Shown here: positions 14,550-22,859 of the stretch, piece by piece
Layout: every line of letters starts with the position of its first letter
Position numbering within the stretch: the stretch's first letter is position 1
Assembly: GCA_003171255.1 (NCBI GenBank)
Contig: PMYK01000033.1
Location: forward strand, 1 to 40,559
Direction: 5' to 3'
Origin: Chloroflexota bacterium
GTDB taxonomy: Bacteria > Chloroflexota > Limnocylindria > Limnocylindrales > CSP1-4
Length of the DNA stretch: 40,559 nt
The notes under the pieces: generated by a model
What the model was told of the DNA's origin: nothing
Seen by the model: the letters and a program-made list of their open reading frames with translations, nothing else
Database searches by the model: none
Program-made: the position numbers and the translations under genes

Positions 14550-15184
14550 CAGCGGTGCCACCCGGCAGCGACCGCGGCGATCGCGCGGCCAGTCCATTCG
14601 AGCCGGCGCACTTCATCGGGCCTTATGCCCGAGAGCTCGCAGACCCGACTCTCCAGTTCTTCGGCCCGATGCCACACCTGCTCGACCGTGTCGGCTGTCC
14701 AGCTGCCACGGGGACGCTCGGCGCGTACTGCCGGTGGGTAGCGATGCTCCCAGGACGCGAAGCGCTGCGCCATCGACTCGAGGCGCTGGCCGGCCCGTTT
14801 GTCGGCATAGGAAACGATCAGCGTCTCCGGAGTCGACGAGGCGATCCAGGTCTCGAACCAGGCGCGATCGGCCAGGAGCGTCACCGGGTGCCCGGAGATG
14901 GCCGGCCCCAGCTCAGCGTAGCCCCGCCGCGCCAGCCAGTCGGCCGAGCCCTGGGCGTGAGTCAGGCCATTCACATCGGGCTTCACCCGGTCGAGCTTGT
15001 CGACGTCATGCAGCAAAGCGGCAGCCTCGACGAGGGGGCGGTCGAGCGATCGACCCGCCGAATACGCTCGCCACGCCAGCCAGGCCGCCGTCTCCGCGAC
15101 GGCTCGCGAATGGCGGAGGTGCCAGATCGGCGGATCGAGTGAAAGAAGTAATGCCGCGCTCTCGCGACGGCTCGGGACGGACAT
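14549..15184 (-). CDS. HD-domain hydrolase-like protein
   Basis: 211 residues with the HD metal-binding pattern: H25 in WHLRHSRAVAE, H59-D60 in LLHDVDKLD, H76 in GLTHAQGS, H99 in ISGHPVT, and a distal D in VSYADKRAG. HD proteins hydrolyse phosphoester bonds, often of nucleotides. The remaining sequence is helical, and the protein ends with AIAAVAAGWHR. The start overlaps the 3' part of comEC by 179 nt, which is unusually long. No alternative start would keep the first histidine. A TACGAT box seven bases before the ATG may give the HD-holA pair its own promoter. It is translationally coupled to holA by the TGATG overlap. Confidence 0.85.
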   Translation of the reverse strand: MSVPSRRESAALLLSLDPPIWHLRHSRAVAETAAWLAWRAYSAGRSLDRPLVEAAALLHDVDKLDRVKPDVNGLTHAQGSADWLARRGYAELGPAISGHPVTLLADRAWFETWIASSTPETLIVSYADKRAGQRLESMAQRFASWEHRYPPAVRAERPRGSWTADTVEQVWHRAEELESRVCELSGIRPDEVRRLEWTGRAIAAVAAGWHR

Positions 15185-17678
15185 CGATCGAATCGTACAG
15201 GACCCCGACCGCCCGGTCCGCGGCGGCCGACGCGATCGAGGCAGCGCCCGCTCCCCGGGCCGCCGCAGATGAAGCGACCGTGACCGCCGCCCGGTCGATC
15301 GTCGTTTCGACGGTGCCGTCCTGGTCTGTCCTGAGCACGCGCGACGAATGCGCCCGGAGCCGCGCTATCGTCGCGGCGTTCGGGTGTCCATATGGGTTGT
15401 TGGCTCCGACCGAGACGACGGCGACGCCCGGCCGGAGAGTCGCCAGCAGCACGTCCGATGAAGCGGTGGCACTGCCGTGGTGGGCCACCTTGAGCATGTC
15501 GACCGCCGGCAGCCCGCGGCTCACGAGGATCGGGTCGACGTCTTCCTCCGCGTCGCCGGTGAGGAGGAACCGCCGACCCTCGTATTCGCCGAGCAAGACG
15601 ATCGAGGCGTCGTTCGTCTTCCGGTTGTCCGTTGCATTCGTGTCGAGATAGCCCGGCCGGGTGGGGCCGTCGTCGGGCCACAGAACGCTGAGAGTGGCGT
15701 CGTCGAGACGCAGGACCTCGCCCGTTGCCAGGCGTTGCGCCTGCAACCCGCGAACCGCAAGGGCCGACTTCCAGGCTCGATACGCCGGAGTAGTTGCCGG
15801 CCAGCCCGACTCGAAGGCCTGACCGACCTGGTATCGCTCGACCACCGCCACGAGGCCGGCCACGTGGTCATCGTGGGGGTGGGTGAGAACGATGGCGTCG
15901 AGCCGGCGATCCCAGGTCGGAATGTAGCGGTCCAGGTCCGACATCAGGACGTTCGGATCGGGGCCGCCGTCGACGAGGATGCGTCCGCCTCGGTCTCCTT
16001 CGAGCAGGATGGCGTCGCCCTGGCCGACGTCGAGGACGATGACGTGGACGCTGCCGTCGGGCCTTGCCGCGACAACGGACCCGCTCAGGAAGACCAGAAA
16101 TGCGGCGCCGGCCAATGCCCACCGATACCTGGTGGGGACGCGAGGCCGGGCCTGGCGGTCAGGGATGGGGAGTGCCGGGCGGGCTTGCAGCTTCCGCCTG
16201 CCCGTCCTCGACAGCGCCCGGTTCATCAGCACCAGCAGGCCGATCGCTGCCGCCGCCGCGGCCACGTTCGCCGGGAACGGCAGCGTCTCGTTGGCGCCGG
16301 GAACCGCGGCCGCGACCCGAACCACGGCGATGAGGGCGGCGAGAAGCACCGCCGCCGGCATGGCCAGAATGCCGGTAGCCCAGGCCGGCGCCCCGAGCGT
16401 GGCCAGCCAGCCCGCAGCGAACGCCAGTGCGCCCGCGGCCATGGTCGGTGGCACCAGCGGGACCGCGACCAGGTTCGCCGCCGGAGCGATCACCGCCAGT
16501 CGCCCGAAGGTTAGGAGCACAATCGGCAGGGTCGCCGCCTGGGCCGAGAGCGAGACGCCCAGACTCTCGCGCAGGGCGCCGGGTATGCGCGGCGCGCGCG
16601 CCGCCAGCCAGGCGGTGAGGGGCGTCGCCCACGCCACAAGCCCCGCGGTTGCGGCGGCGGACAGCTGGAACCCAACGTCCGTGACGGTCGCGGGCTCCAC
16701 CAGGACCATGATCGCCACGGCCCAGCCCAGCCCCACGATCACCCTCGACCCGCGGCCGCTCTCCACGGCTCCGAGAGCGACGCCGGCCATGACCGCGGCC
16801 CGCACCACGGACGGCGAGGCTCCCGCGAACACCGTGTAGCCGACGATCGCCAGGATGGTCACGAGCGCCCGACCGCGCCGGCTCAGGTGTCCGCGCAGCA
16901 GCGCCGCCACCGTGGCGGCGACGATCGCGATGTTCCAGCCCGAGATGGCAACGATGTGGCTGACGCCGGCCGTGGTGAAGGCCGCGGCCAGGTCTCGATC
17001 CACGCGGTCGCGCAGCCCGATCAGGATCGCAGCGGCCAACCCGCCCCCGGGCTCGGGCAGTACTCGCTGCAGGGCGTCGCCCGACGCCTGCCTGATGGCC
17101 TCGAGCCGCCCGGCTGGGGAGTCGTCGTGGCTCAGGACCGTAAGGTCCGTTGCCTCGCAGCTGGCGACGATCCCCTGGGACGCGAGGAACCGGTCGTAGT
17201 CGCCGTCGGTCAGCGGCCGGATCCGGCCGGACCACGAGATCGCGTCCCCGGCGATCAGTCGGGGGTAGGCGGGCATCAGCGCCGAACAGAGTACCGGCGG
17301 GTCGGTCGATGAGATCGCGATCGAGATCGTGGCAATCTGCTGCCCCTTGGCCTCGTGAGCGCTCTGTGCCGTGGCCGGCCACGGGCCCGTGCCTGCCGGC
17401 AGCACCGTGGGCCCGGGCGGGCCCGAGCCCCCGCCAACGACGAGCCCGATCGCAAGTCTCGCCGCCACGAGCGACGCCCCGAGCGAGGCTGCCGCAAGCG
17501 CGGAACCCAGCCCGCGGCGACCCACCGCGCGGGCCGCGTAGCACGCCACCGCCAGCGCAACCGACGCGAAAGTGGCCACGACCACCGCCACGGCCGAATC
17601 TCCGTCGAGCGGCCAGTAGGAGGCAGTTCCTGCGGCGACCAGCACACCGAGGGCCAGCCAGGCAGGCCTGGGCAGCAT
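15006..17678 (-). CDS. comEC: ComEC/Rec2 DNA-uptake channel protein
   Basis: About 890 residues from ATG 17678, four bases after the comEA stop. ComEC transports single-stranded DNA across the inner membrane during transformation. The N-terminal domain (DUF4131-like) has three membrane segments and an OB-like region (IAGDAISWSGRIRPLTDGDYDRFL). The competence domain contains AGVSHIVAISGWNIAIVA and some eight further segments. The C-terminal metallo-beta-lactamase domain has LDVGQGDAILLE, LTHPHDDHVAGL, LLTGDAEEDV and KVAHHGS, i.e. the complete metal ligand set. The last about 75 residues after TVETTIDR are Ala- then Arg/Pro-rich, unlike family ends, and overlap the HD gene by 179 nt. An original stop may have been lost. 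Confidence 0.92.
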   Translation of the reverse strand: MLPRPAWLALGVLVAAGTASYWPLDGDSAVAVVVATFASVALAVACYAARAVGRRGLGSALAAASLGASLVAARLAIGLVVGGGSGPPGPTVLPAGTGPWPATAQSAHEAKGQQIATISIAISSTDPPVLCSALMPAYPRLIAGDAISWSGRIRPLTDGDYDRFLASQGIVASCEATDLTVLSHDDSPAGRLEAIRQASGDALQRVLPEPGGGLAAAILIGLRDRVDRDLAAAFTTAGVSHIVAISGWNIAIVAATVAALLRGHLSRRGRALVTILAIVGYTVFAGASPSVVRAAVMAGVALGAVESGRGSRVIVGLGWAVAIMVLVEPATVTDVGFQLSAAATAGLVAWATPLTAWLAARAPRIPGALRESLGVSLSAQAATLPIVLLTFGRLAVIAPAANLVAVPLVPPTMAAGALAFAAGWLATLGAPAWATGILAMPAAVLLAALIAVVRVAAAVPGANETLPFPANVAAAAAAIGLLVLMNRALSRTGRRKLQARPALPIPDRQARPRVPTRYRWALAGAAFLVFLSGSVVAARPDGSVHVIVLDVGQGDAILLEGDRGGRILVDGGPDPNVLMSDLDRYIPTWDRRLDAIVLTHPHDDHVAGLVAVVERYQVGQAFESGWPATTPAYRAWKSALAVRGLQAQRLATGEVLRLDDATLSVLWPDDGPTRPGYLDTNATDNRKTNDASIVLLGEYEGRRFLLTGDAEEDVDPILVSRGLPAVDMLKVAHHGSATASSDVLLATLRPGVAVVSVGANNPYGHPNAATIARLRAHSSRVLRTDQDGTVETTIDRAAVTVASSAAARGAGAASIASAAADRAVGVLYDSIDVRPEPSRERGITSFTRSADLAPPPFASRRGDGGLAGVASVFGGSIARPPPRRGCRFAA
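15192..15197 (-). promoter_or_regulatory. Possible internal -10 box for the HD-holA pair
   Basis: On the minus strand TACGAT lies inside the end of comEC and ends seven bases before the HD-gene ATG at 15184. It matches the leaderless pattern seen elsewhere in the window. Confidence 0.35.
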
Positions 17679-17682
17679 CGTC

Positions 17683-18363
17683 TCAGACCGTGACCTGATC
17701 GCGGAACTTGGCCAGGACCGAGGCGGACAGGATCTTGCGCGTGACCAGGTCATCGACCGACGCGAACGGAAGCTGCTGGCGAGAGGCGATCATCTTGGCC
17801 GCGGTGGCCGGACCGATCCCGGGCAGGGAGTCGAGCTGCTCGGCGCTTGCTGTGTTCAGGTTGAGTAGCCCGCTCGGCGCCGCGGAGGCGCCGCCGCCCG
17901 GCGAACTCGCGGCCGAGTCGCCGCGCCGCGGCACGACGATCATCTGGGCGTCCTGTAGCCTCGCCGCCAGGTTGAGCTTCGACTCCGCGCCGCGCGGATC
18001 CACCTCGGTGGAGTAGCCGCCGGCCGCCTGTATGGCATCGGCCACGCGCGAGCCCACCGGCAACGAATAGACGCCCGGTCGAGCCACGGCTCCGGCAACT
18101 TGCACGACAACCAAACTCGGCGAGGCCGATGCCCCGGGTCGAGCCGAGACGCCGGGGCCGGAAACTACCTCCACCTGTCCACCCGGCCGAAGCTCGACGA
18201 ACGCCGCCACCGCCAGCGAAGCCACAGCCACGACCATCGCCGCGGCCAGCATCAGGCGATGCGCGGACGGCGAGGACGGGGTCGCGCGGCTGCGGGCCGC
18301 CTCAGCCTGGGCTTGATCCGTCGCATCCAACGCCCGCCAGGGCGCGCTCGTATCCATCGGCAT
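17683..18363 (-). CDS. comEA: ComEA competence DNA receptor
   Basis: 226 residues, membrane-anchored DNA-binding protein that hands DNA to ComEC. It has a short cytoplasmic N-terminus, a single membrane segment at about residues 37-56 (LMLAAAMVVAVASLAVAAF) and an SLBB domain (VQVAGAVARPGVYSLPVGSRVADAIQAAGG). A Ser/Gly linker leads to a helix-hairpin-helix domain (LNLNTASAEQLDSLPGIGPATAAKMIASR). The order and length match Gram-positive-type ComEA. comEC follows four bases after its stop, forming the usual comEA-comEC operon. Other competence genes (pilus, DprA) are not in the window. Confidence 0.93.
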   Translation of the reverse strand: MPMDTSAPWRALDATDQAQAEAARSRATPSSPSAHRLMLAAAMVVAVASLAVAAFVELRPGGQVEVVSGPGVSARPGASASPSLVVVQVAGAVARPGVYSLPVGSRVADAIQAAGGYSTEVDPRGAESKLNLAARLQDAQMIVVPRRGDSAASSPGGGASAAPSGLLNLNTASAEQLDSLPGIGPATAAKMIASRQQLPFASVDDLVTRKILSASVLAKFRDQVTV

Positions 18364-18525
18364 CTCCGATTGCGTGCACGGCGGGTTTCAGGCCAAACGC
18401 TATCGGGCGCCGCTAAACCGCGGCTTATCGCGCGCTTATCGAGCAGTCAGAGCCGTCGGCGACAGCCATCTCGCGGCGGCGTCGTACGCCACGGCCGGAT
18501 GCGTGGCCGCGGCACCAGCCACTGG

Positions 18526-19902
18526 CTACGGCGCCCTGGCGACGATCTCCTTGAGGTACGCGTCGATCGTGGGGACCGAGCGGAGCGCCCGCTCGAAGTA
18601 GTCGTTGACCGCCTTCATGGCCGCGTTCTGAACGTCCGCCATGTCCTCGGCTCGGTCGGCTTCGACGCCGCGCTGCTGGATCGAATTCCGCAGCTTCAGC
18701 AGATGGCCGACCATCTCGGCCTCTTCGGGCCCATCGAGCGCCTGGATGGCCGACATGATCAACGTGTCAACCTGGGCCGTCATCGTCTCGACCTCGAAGT
18801 CCTCGCCCGCGCCGGCCGCGTCGTCCAGGGTCTGGATCAAGGCCGCCACCTGGTAGAGCGCGGTGATCGGCTCATCGAAGAGCTCGCGAATGAAGGCCGC
18901 CTCGGCGTAGTGGCCGTTCATGCGGAAGACGTTGTACAAGCGCCGCGCGACCTTGCCGTAGCTCGGATGCTCGACCGTGTACTTCCAGACCTCGTGCTCG
19001 AGCGCGTCGACATAGTCGTCGACCGTGTCGGCGGAAAGCTCCTTGACCAGCTTGGAGAAGATCGGGATCGAGGCGGCGTCGAGATAGACCTCCTGGAAGT
19101 AGGGATCGAGAAAGCCGTCGAGCGGCACGATCTTGCCGTCCGGCCCCTCCCAGGTTGCGTCCAGGACGTTGCTGGCGTTGGCCAGCTTGCCGCGCGCCTT
19201 GTCGGAGATCACCCAGTCGAGCTTGCACCAGCCGGGGTCGCGGGTCGCGTCGGCCCAGGTGTACACGGCGGTCGAGCCGTCGGTCAGCGTGACCTCCATC
19301 TTGCCGGCGCGGATCTCATCGATCGTCCACGACATCGGCGACTTCACGCCTACCGGCTTGCCGCCCTTGGTCCCCTCGCACGGATGCTGGCCGAACTTGA
19401 CTTCCCACAGTCGATGGCCGGGCCCGCTCGCGGTCGCGAGGGCCTTCTCGTGGATCATGTCGGCCAGGATCGCGCAGGCCTCCTCGCGGGTGGCGGCCTG
19501 GATGTTGATGCGCTCGAAGAAGTCGCAGTCGGCGGGGAACGAGTTGATCTTGCTCTGGGCGGCCGAGCCCGAGATCGAAAGCGCGGTCAGGACGTTGGGT
19601 GGCCGGTCGTCGAAGCCGACGATCCTGCCCATCTCGCGGAACCGGGCCAGGTCCTGCGGCTGGAAGTCCAGCATCGAGACTCGATGGCCGTACACGCCCG
19701 TGTTGACATCGACGAGCAGGTCGCCACCGGCCGCCTCGTTGGCCATTGCCTCGACCCACTCCCGCGCCTCGCGCTCGTCGAGCTCCACGCCCAGGCGCTG
19801 AGCCGATTCGATCACCATCGCGATTGCGTCGGGACCCTCCACGACCTTGCCCTTCGCGGCGCCGCCCGGCGCGGCCGGCTGGCTGACGGTGCCTGGCTCC
19901 AT
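18526..19902 (-). CDS. Unrecognised protein with a pol-beta-type nucleotidyltransferase signature
   Basis: 458 residues; the ATG has a textbook ribosome binding site (AAAGGAGGATCC). I do not recognise the family. Residues 108-130 read LSISGSAAQSKINSFPADCDFFE: a G-S dipeptide (112-113) followed after eleven residues by D-x-D (125-127), the spacing of the metal-binding motif of polymerase-beta-like nucleotidyltransferases. The middle part (CEGTKGGKPVGVKSPMSW; YTWADATRDPGWCKLDWVISDKARG) is mixed alpha/beta. Residues from about 280 on are helical (VDDYVDALEHEVWKYTVEHPSYGKVARRLYNVFRMNGHY; AALIQTLDDAAG). No signal peptide or membrane segment is seen. It is transcribed toward comEA but separated by 162 bp. 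Confidence 0.7.
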   Translation of the reverse strand: MEPGTVSQPAAPGGAAKGKVVEGPDAIAMVIESAQRLGVELDEREAREWVEAMANEAAGGDLLVDVNTGVYGHRVSMLDFQPQDLARFREMGRIVGFDDRPPNVLTALSISGSAAQSKINSFPADCDFFERINIQAATREEACAILADMIHEKALATASGPGHRLWEVKFGQHPCEGTKGGKPVGVKSPMSWTIDEIRAGKMEVTLTDGSTAVYTWADATRDPGWCKLDWVISDKARGKLANASNVLDATWEGPDGKIVPLDGFLDPYFQEVYLDAASIPIFSKLVKELSADTVDDYVDALEHEVWKYTVEHPSYGKVARRLYNVFRMNGHYAEAAFIRELFDEPITALYQVAALIQTLDDAAGAGEDFEVETMTAQVDTLIMSAIQALDGPEEAEMVGHLLKLRNSIQQRGVEADRAEDMADVQNAAMKAVNDYFERALRSVPTIDAYLKEIVARAP

Positions 19903-19920
19903 GGCGGATCCTCCTTTGCC

Positions 19921-20483
19921 ATGCCCCGACTCCCGGGCTGCGCCGATTGTACGGCCGGGGAGGAAGGATTCGGCCCGCTATCTGCCGACGTGCGCGTTCT
20001 ACACGCTGGTGTGTGCGTCCGTCGATACATGTTCGACCAACTTCTCCTTTGCCGGCCCGGGAGGTTGTCGAGATGGCGCGTCCACAGCTGTCGATCCGAC
20101 CGGGAACGCCCGGGAGAGTCGATCTTGCGCGTCGCGGAGCACACACTCGACCGATGTAAGCCGGCCGTGAGAGCGACGTATCCAACATGCATCTCCCGAC
20201 GCGGACTCAAGCCGCGCAAGGGGAGTCCGGGTCGACATTGCATTCCGCGACGCGCACGAGCGACCGACCTGGCCAGGTGCCTGCAACGCGCCCGCCTGCG
20301 CGTCGCCGGAGGCGGGCCTGCGTCAGCCGAGCTGTACCAGCCGGAGGACGCGGCGTTGCTTCTGATTCGCTGAGCCGCCCGTCTGCGAGTGTCCTTCGGC
20401 ACTAGGCCGCCGAAGCCTTGCGCAGCGAACATATCGGGCCAGCGGCCAGTCTGCCGTGGTGTCTGGTTGAGTGAGGGCGGACG
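19921..20483. other. 560-bp gap without a supported gene
   Basis: Frames here give only Arg-rich translations with no start or ribosome binding site, so I call no gene. Two stems are visible: CGGACTC/GAGTCCG at 20202-20208 and 20223-20229, and GCCCGCCT/AGGCGGGC at 20290-20297 and 20310-20317. I compared the region mentally with RNase P, tmRNA and 6S RNA cores and saw no convincing match. It separates the divergent nucleotidyltransferase-like and zinc-ribbon genes, so it must hold both promoters. Confidence 0.5.
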
Positions 20484-22784
20484 GTGTCCACTACGTGTAT
20501 CGCCTGCGGGCAGCCCCTAGCTCTGAATTCGGCATTCTGCATCGGGTGCGGACAGCCAGCGCCGCGGTGGTGCATCTTTTGCGGAGGCCCCCTCAGCGTC
20601 GGGGCAAGTTGGTGCGGCACCTGCGGTTCGAAGGTAGGCGCCGCCGTTGGCCCGGCGACCGCGACTGTGCCGCAACCGCTGGCTCAACCGCCGGTCCCGC
20701 CGGCACAGCCGAACCCGCCCGTCTGGGGTGCCCCAGCCACCGTTGCCGGCCGGCCGGGCGGCCTGATGCGCTCCGCCCGGCGGCGTCCCATGCTCATCGC
20801 CGGGGCGGCCGTGGCAGTTGTCGCCGTGCTCGTAGCAACCACCGTGTTCGGTGGCCGTCTGCCATGGAACTCGTCGGGCATCCCGCTGGTCGAGACGCCC
20901 ATGGTGGCCCCGACCGTCATCGACGTGCCCACAGAGGACGCAAGCCTGGCCATCGCGCCCGGCAAAGCAGGCCGGTTGGATGCAGATGGAGTTTCGCTCA
21001 TCGTGCCCGCCGGCGCCGCCCTCTCGAATTCCACCGTCACCATGAAGGAATTCCAGGAGCCCTTCCACATGACCATGTGGCAATCGCCCCAGGAGGCCGG
21101 AACCAACCCCACGGTCGTCGGCCCGGTGGTGGACTTCGGACCTGAAGGCACAACCTTCAGTGAGCCGGTGACCGTATCCGTTCCCTACTCCCAGATGGCG
21201 CTGCCGGCCGGCGTGTCGGAGGACTCGATCGTGGCCGCCTATTGGAATGGGCAATCGTGGGTGGCGGTCTCCGGGACCGTCGACAAGAGCGCGGACACGG
21301 TGAGCGTCAGGCTCAAGGACTTCAGGGGAACCGCCTTGGTTACCGTCGCGGCTTTGGGGGCCGTGATCGTGGGAACGTTTGGCTATGTAGGCTACCAAGG
21401 CTATAAGTGGTTGAAGGGCGATGCGATCACGCAGGGCAACGCCAGTGACTGGGTCACCCCCGGCACCGCCACCGTCCAGAAGTACGCCAAACAGGCGGTG
21501 ATCACGGACGCCACCACGAATGTCCAGATGTCGCTTCAAGATCCCCAGTTGCCGGCCTGGCTCGCCGCCGGCAGCGCGCAGGGCCACGCGATGAACATGG
21601 GCTACATCTCGAACGTCGGCCAGGTTCAGGCGATCGGACATGATGAAAAGGGAGAGGGCTGGCAGACGCCCGATCACTTCTTCCTGACCGGCGACGACAA
21701 GGGGCCGCTGAATGGCGACTGCACCGACGCAGCGAATTCGTCAGTCAGTGTCTTCATCGCCTCCGGGTTCAAGGCAAAGGGGGTCTTCGGCTACGCCGCT
21801 GACAATGGCGCGGCCCACGCATACGCCGAGGTCGCCATCGGTGGCCAGCTATATCGGATGGACGAAGGCGGCCTCTACACAGAGGAGAACTGGAAGAAGG
21901 GGAACTTCCCGACCTACAACCCGCCCTCCTCGTGGGACCGGCGCTCCGACTCGATGTGGGACAACGTCGGGCAACAGCCTTACAACAAGGACTGGTGGAG
22001 AGAGCTGAAGCTGACCCTCGACCCGCCCACGACGAGCGGCATGACGGCCAAATTCAAGGTCACCGCGGATGGGATCCCACTCATCACGCAGGATCTCTCC
22101 TTCTACTGGGATTACGGGGACGGGGCCACAGATACGAGCGATGACATCAAGGCTCCGTACACCCAGCCGTTGTCTTCGGAGATAAGCCACACGTACGCGA
22201 AGCCAGGCGACTACACGGTCAAGGTGACCCTGTACGACGACACTGCCTACAACACGATCGCTGGGGCCACCATGGACAAGCTCACCGAGACCACCGTGAC
22301 CGTGAAGATCGCAGCGGCGACCGGCGGTCACTGGGAGCTGGACAAGATCAAGTCCGTAAAACCTCCGACGGGGGGGGCCGGAAACACGTACGACCTGTCC
22401 GATGGCGGAGTCGCCATGTCCTTCCAATGGCAAACGTCCGGCGGGAAGGGCTCCGGGTCTTGGGCGCCACCTCCCGCAAGTGCGGTCCCAGGCGACACCT
22501 GGACGACGACCCTCTCCGCCAAGATGACCTGTACCGGTGACACCGGCCTAAGCGCGAATCCGCGCCTTCGCATCATTACCCCGGATGGTAGCGGCGCCAT
22601 TACCCCGGATGGTAGCCGCGGGGTTGAGGCGACTTGCTGGAACGGCCCGCAATCATCGCCTCTGTCCCTCGTCTTCCCAAGTGCCCCGGGCGCGGATGAA
22701 CCAAGCTCGTTCGATTGGTTCCTATACATAGATGGGCAAGTGGCCAGCGGCAGTTGGCAGTACCACTACACATGGCAGCCTTGA
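20484..22784 (+). CDS. Membrane protein: double zinc ribbon, transglutaminase-like domain and PKD domain
   Basis: 766 residues from a GTG start. Residues 1-50 are two zinc ribbons (CIACGQ..CIGCGQ and CIFCGG..CGTCGSK). A Pro-rich linker and a membrane segment (about 103-123) follow. Residues 155-290 contain a ZU5-like module (GVSLIVPAGAALSNSTVTM). A second hydrophobic stretch is at about 287-305. Residues 405-465 carry a transglutaminase/cysteine-peptidase core: C413 in LNGDCTDAANSSVSVFIASG, H445 in AAHAYAEV and D460 in LYRMD, the classic Cys-His-Asp order. A PKD domain follows (FYWDYGDGATDTSDD ... HTYAKPGDYTVKVTLYD), then a C-terminal beta-domain with a small repeat (ITPDGSGA). Probably a cell-surface enzyme or sensor; substrate unknown. 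Confidence 0.78.
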   Translation: MSTTCIACGQPLALNSAFCIGCGQPAPRWCIFCGGPLSVGASWCGTCGSKVGAAVGPATATVPQPLAQPPVPPAQPNPPVWGAPATVAGRPGGLMRSARRRPMLIAGAAVAVVAVLVATTVFGGRLPWNSSGIPLVETPMVAPTVIDVPTEDASLAIAPGKAGRLDADGVSLIVPAGAALSNSTVTMKEFQEPFHMTMWQSPQEAGTNPTVVGPVVDFGPEGTTFSEPVTVSVPYSQMALPAGVSEDSIVAAYWNGQSWVAVSGTVDKSADTVSVRLKDFRGTALVTVAALGAVIVGTFGYVGYQGYKWLKGDAITQGNASDWVTPGTATVQKYAKQAVITDATTNVQMSLQDPQLPAWLAAGSAQGHAMNMGYISNVGQVQAIGHDEKGEGWQTPDHFFLTGDDKGPLNGDCTDAANSSVSVFIASGFKAKGVFGYAADNGAAHAYAEVAIGGQLYRMDEGGLYTEENWKKGNFPTYNPPSSWDRRSDSMWDNVGQQPYNKDWWRELKLTLDPPTTSGMTAKFKVTADGIPLITQDLSFYWDYGDGATDTSDDIKAPYTQPLSSEISHTYAKPGDYTVKVTLYDDTAYNTIAGATMDKLTETTVTVKIAAATGGHWELDKIKSVKPPTGGAGNTYDLSDGGVAMSFQWQTSGGKGSGSWAPPPASAVPGDTWTTTLSAKMTCTGDTGLSANPRLRIITPDGSGAITPDGSRGVEATCWNGPQSSPLSLVFPSAPGADEPSSFDWFLYIDGQVASGSWQYHYTWQP
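22574..22621 (+). repeat. 24-bp in-frame tandem duplication
   Basis: Two adjacent 24-bp units (22574-22597 and 22598-22621) share CATTACCCCGGATGGTAGC exactly and differ only near their ends. They encode ITPDGSGA and ITPDGSRG near the C-terminus of the PKD-containing protein. Confidence 0.85.
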
Positions 22785-22859
22785 GCGTCCAACAAGCAGC
22801 GCGAGTCCATTGGCGCGTCAACCGGGCAACGTCATCGTCACTGGCATGAGGTGCGGGAT

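Noticed and set aside
18100-20373. A 757-codon plus-strand open frame opposite comEA and the nucleotidyltransferase-like gene
   Set aside because: Its translation is Arg/Leu/Asp/Val-rich without domains and is the mirror of GC-rich codons on the minus strand, where real genes with ribosome binding sites lie.
19921-20483. RNase P, tmRNA or 6S RNA in the long gap
   Set aside because: GGGGAGTCCGGGT superficially resembles the P4 strand of RNase P, but its partner strand and other conserved loops are missing.
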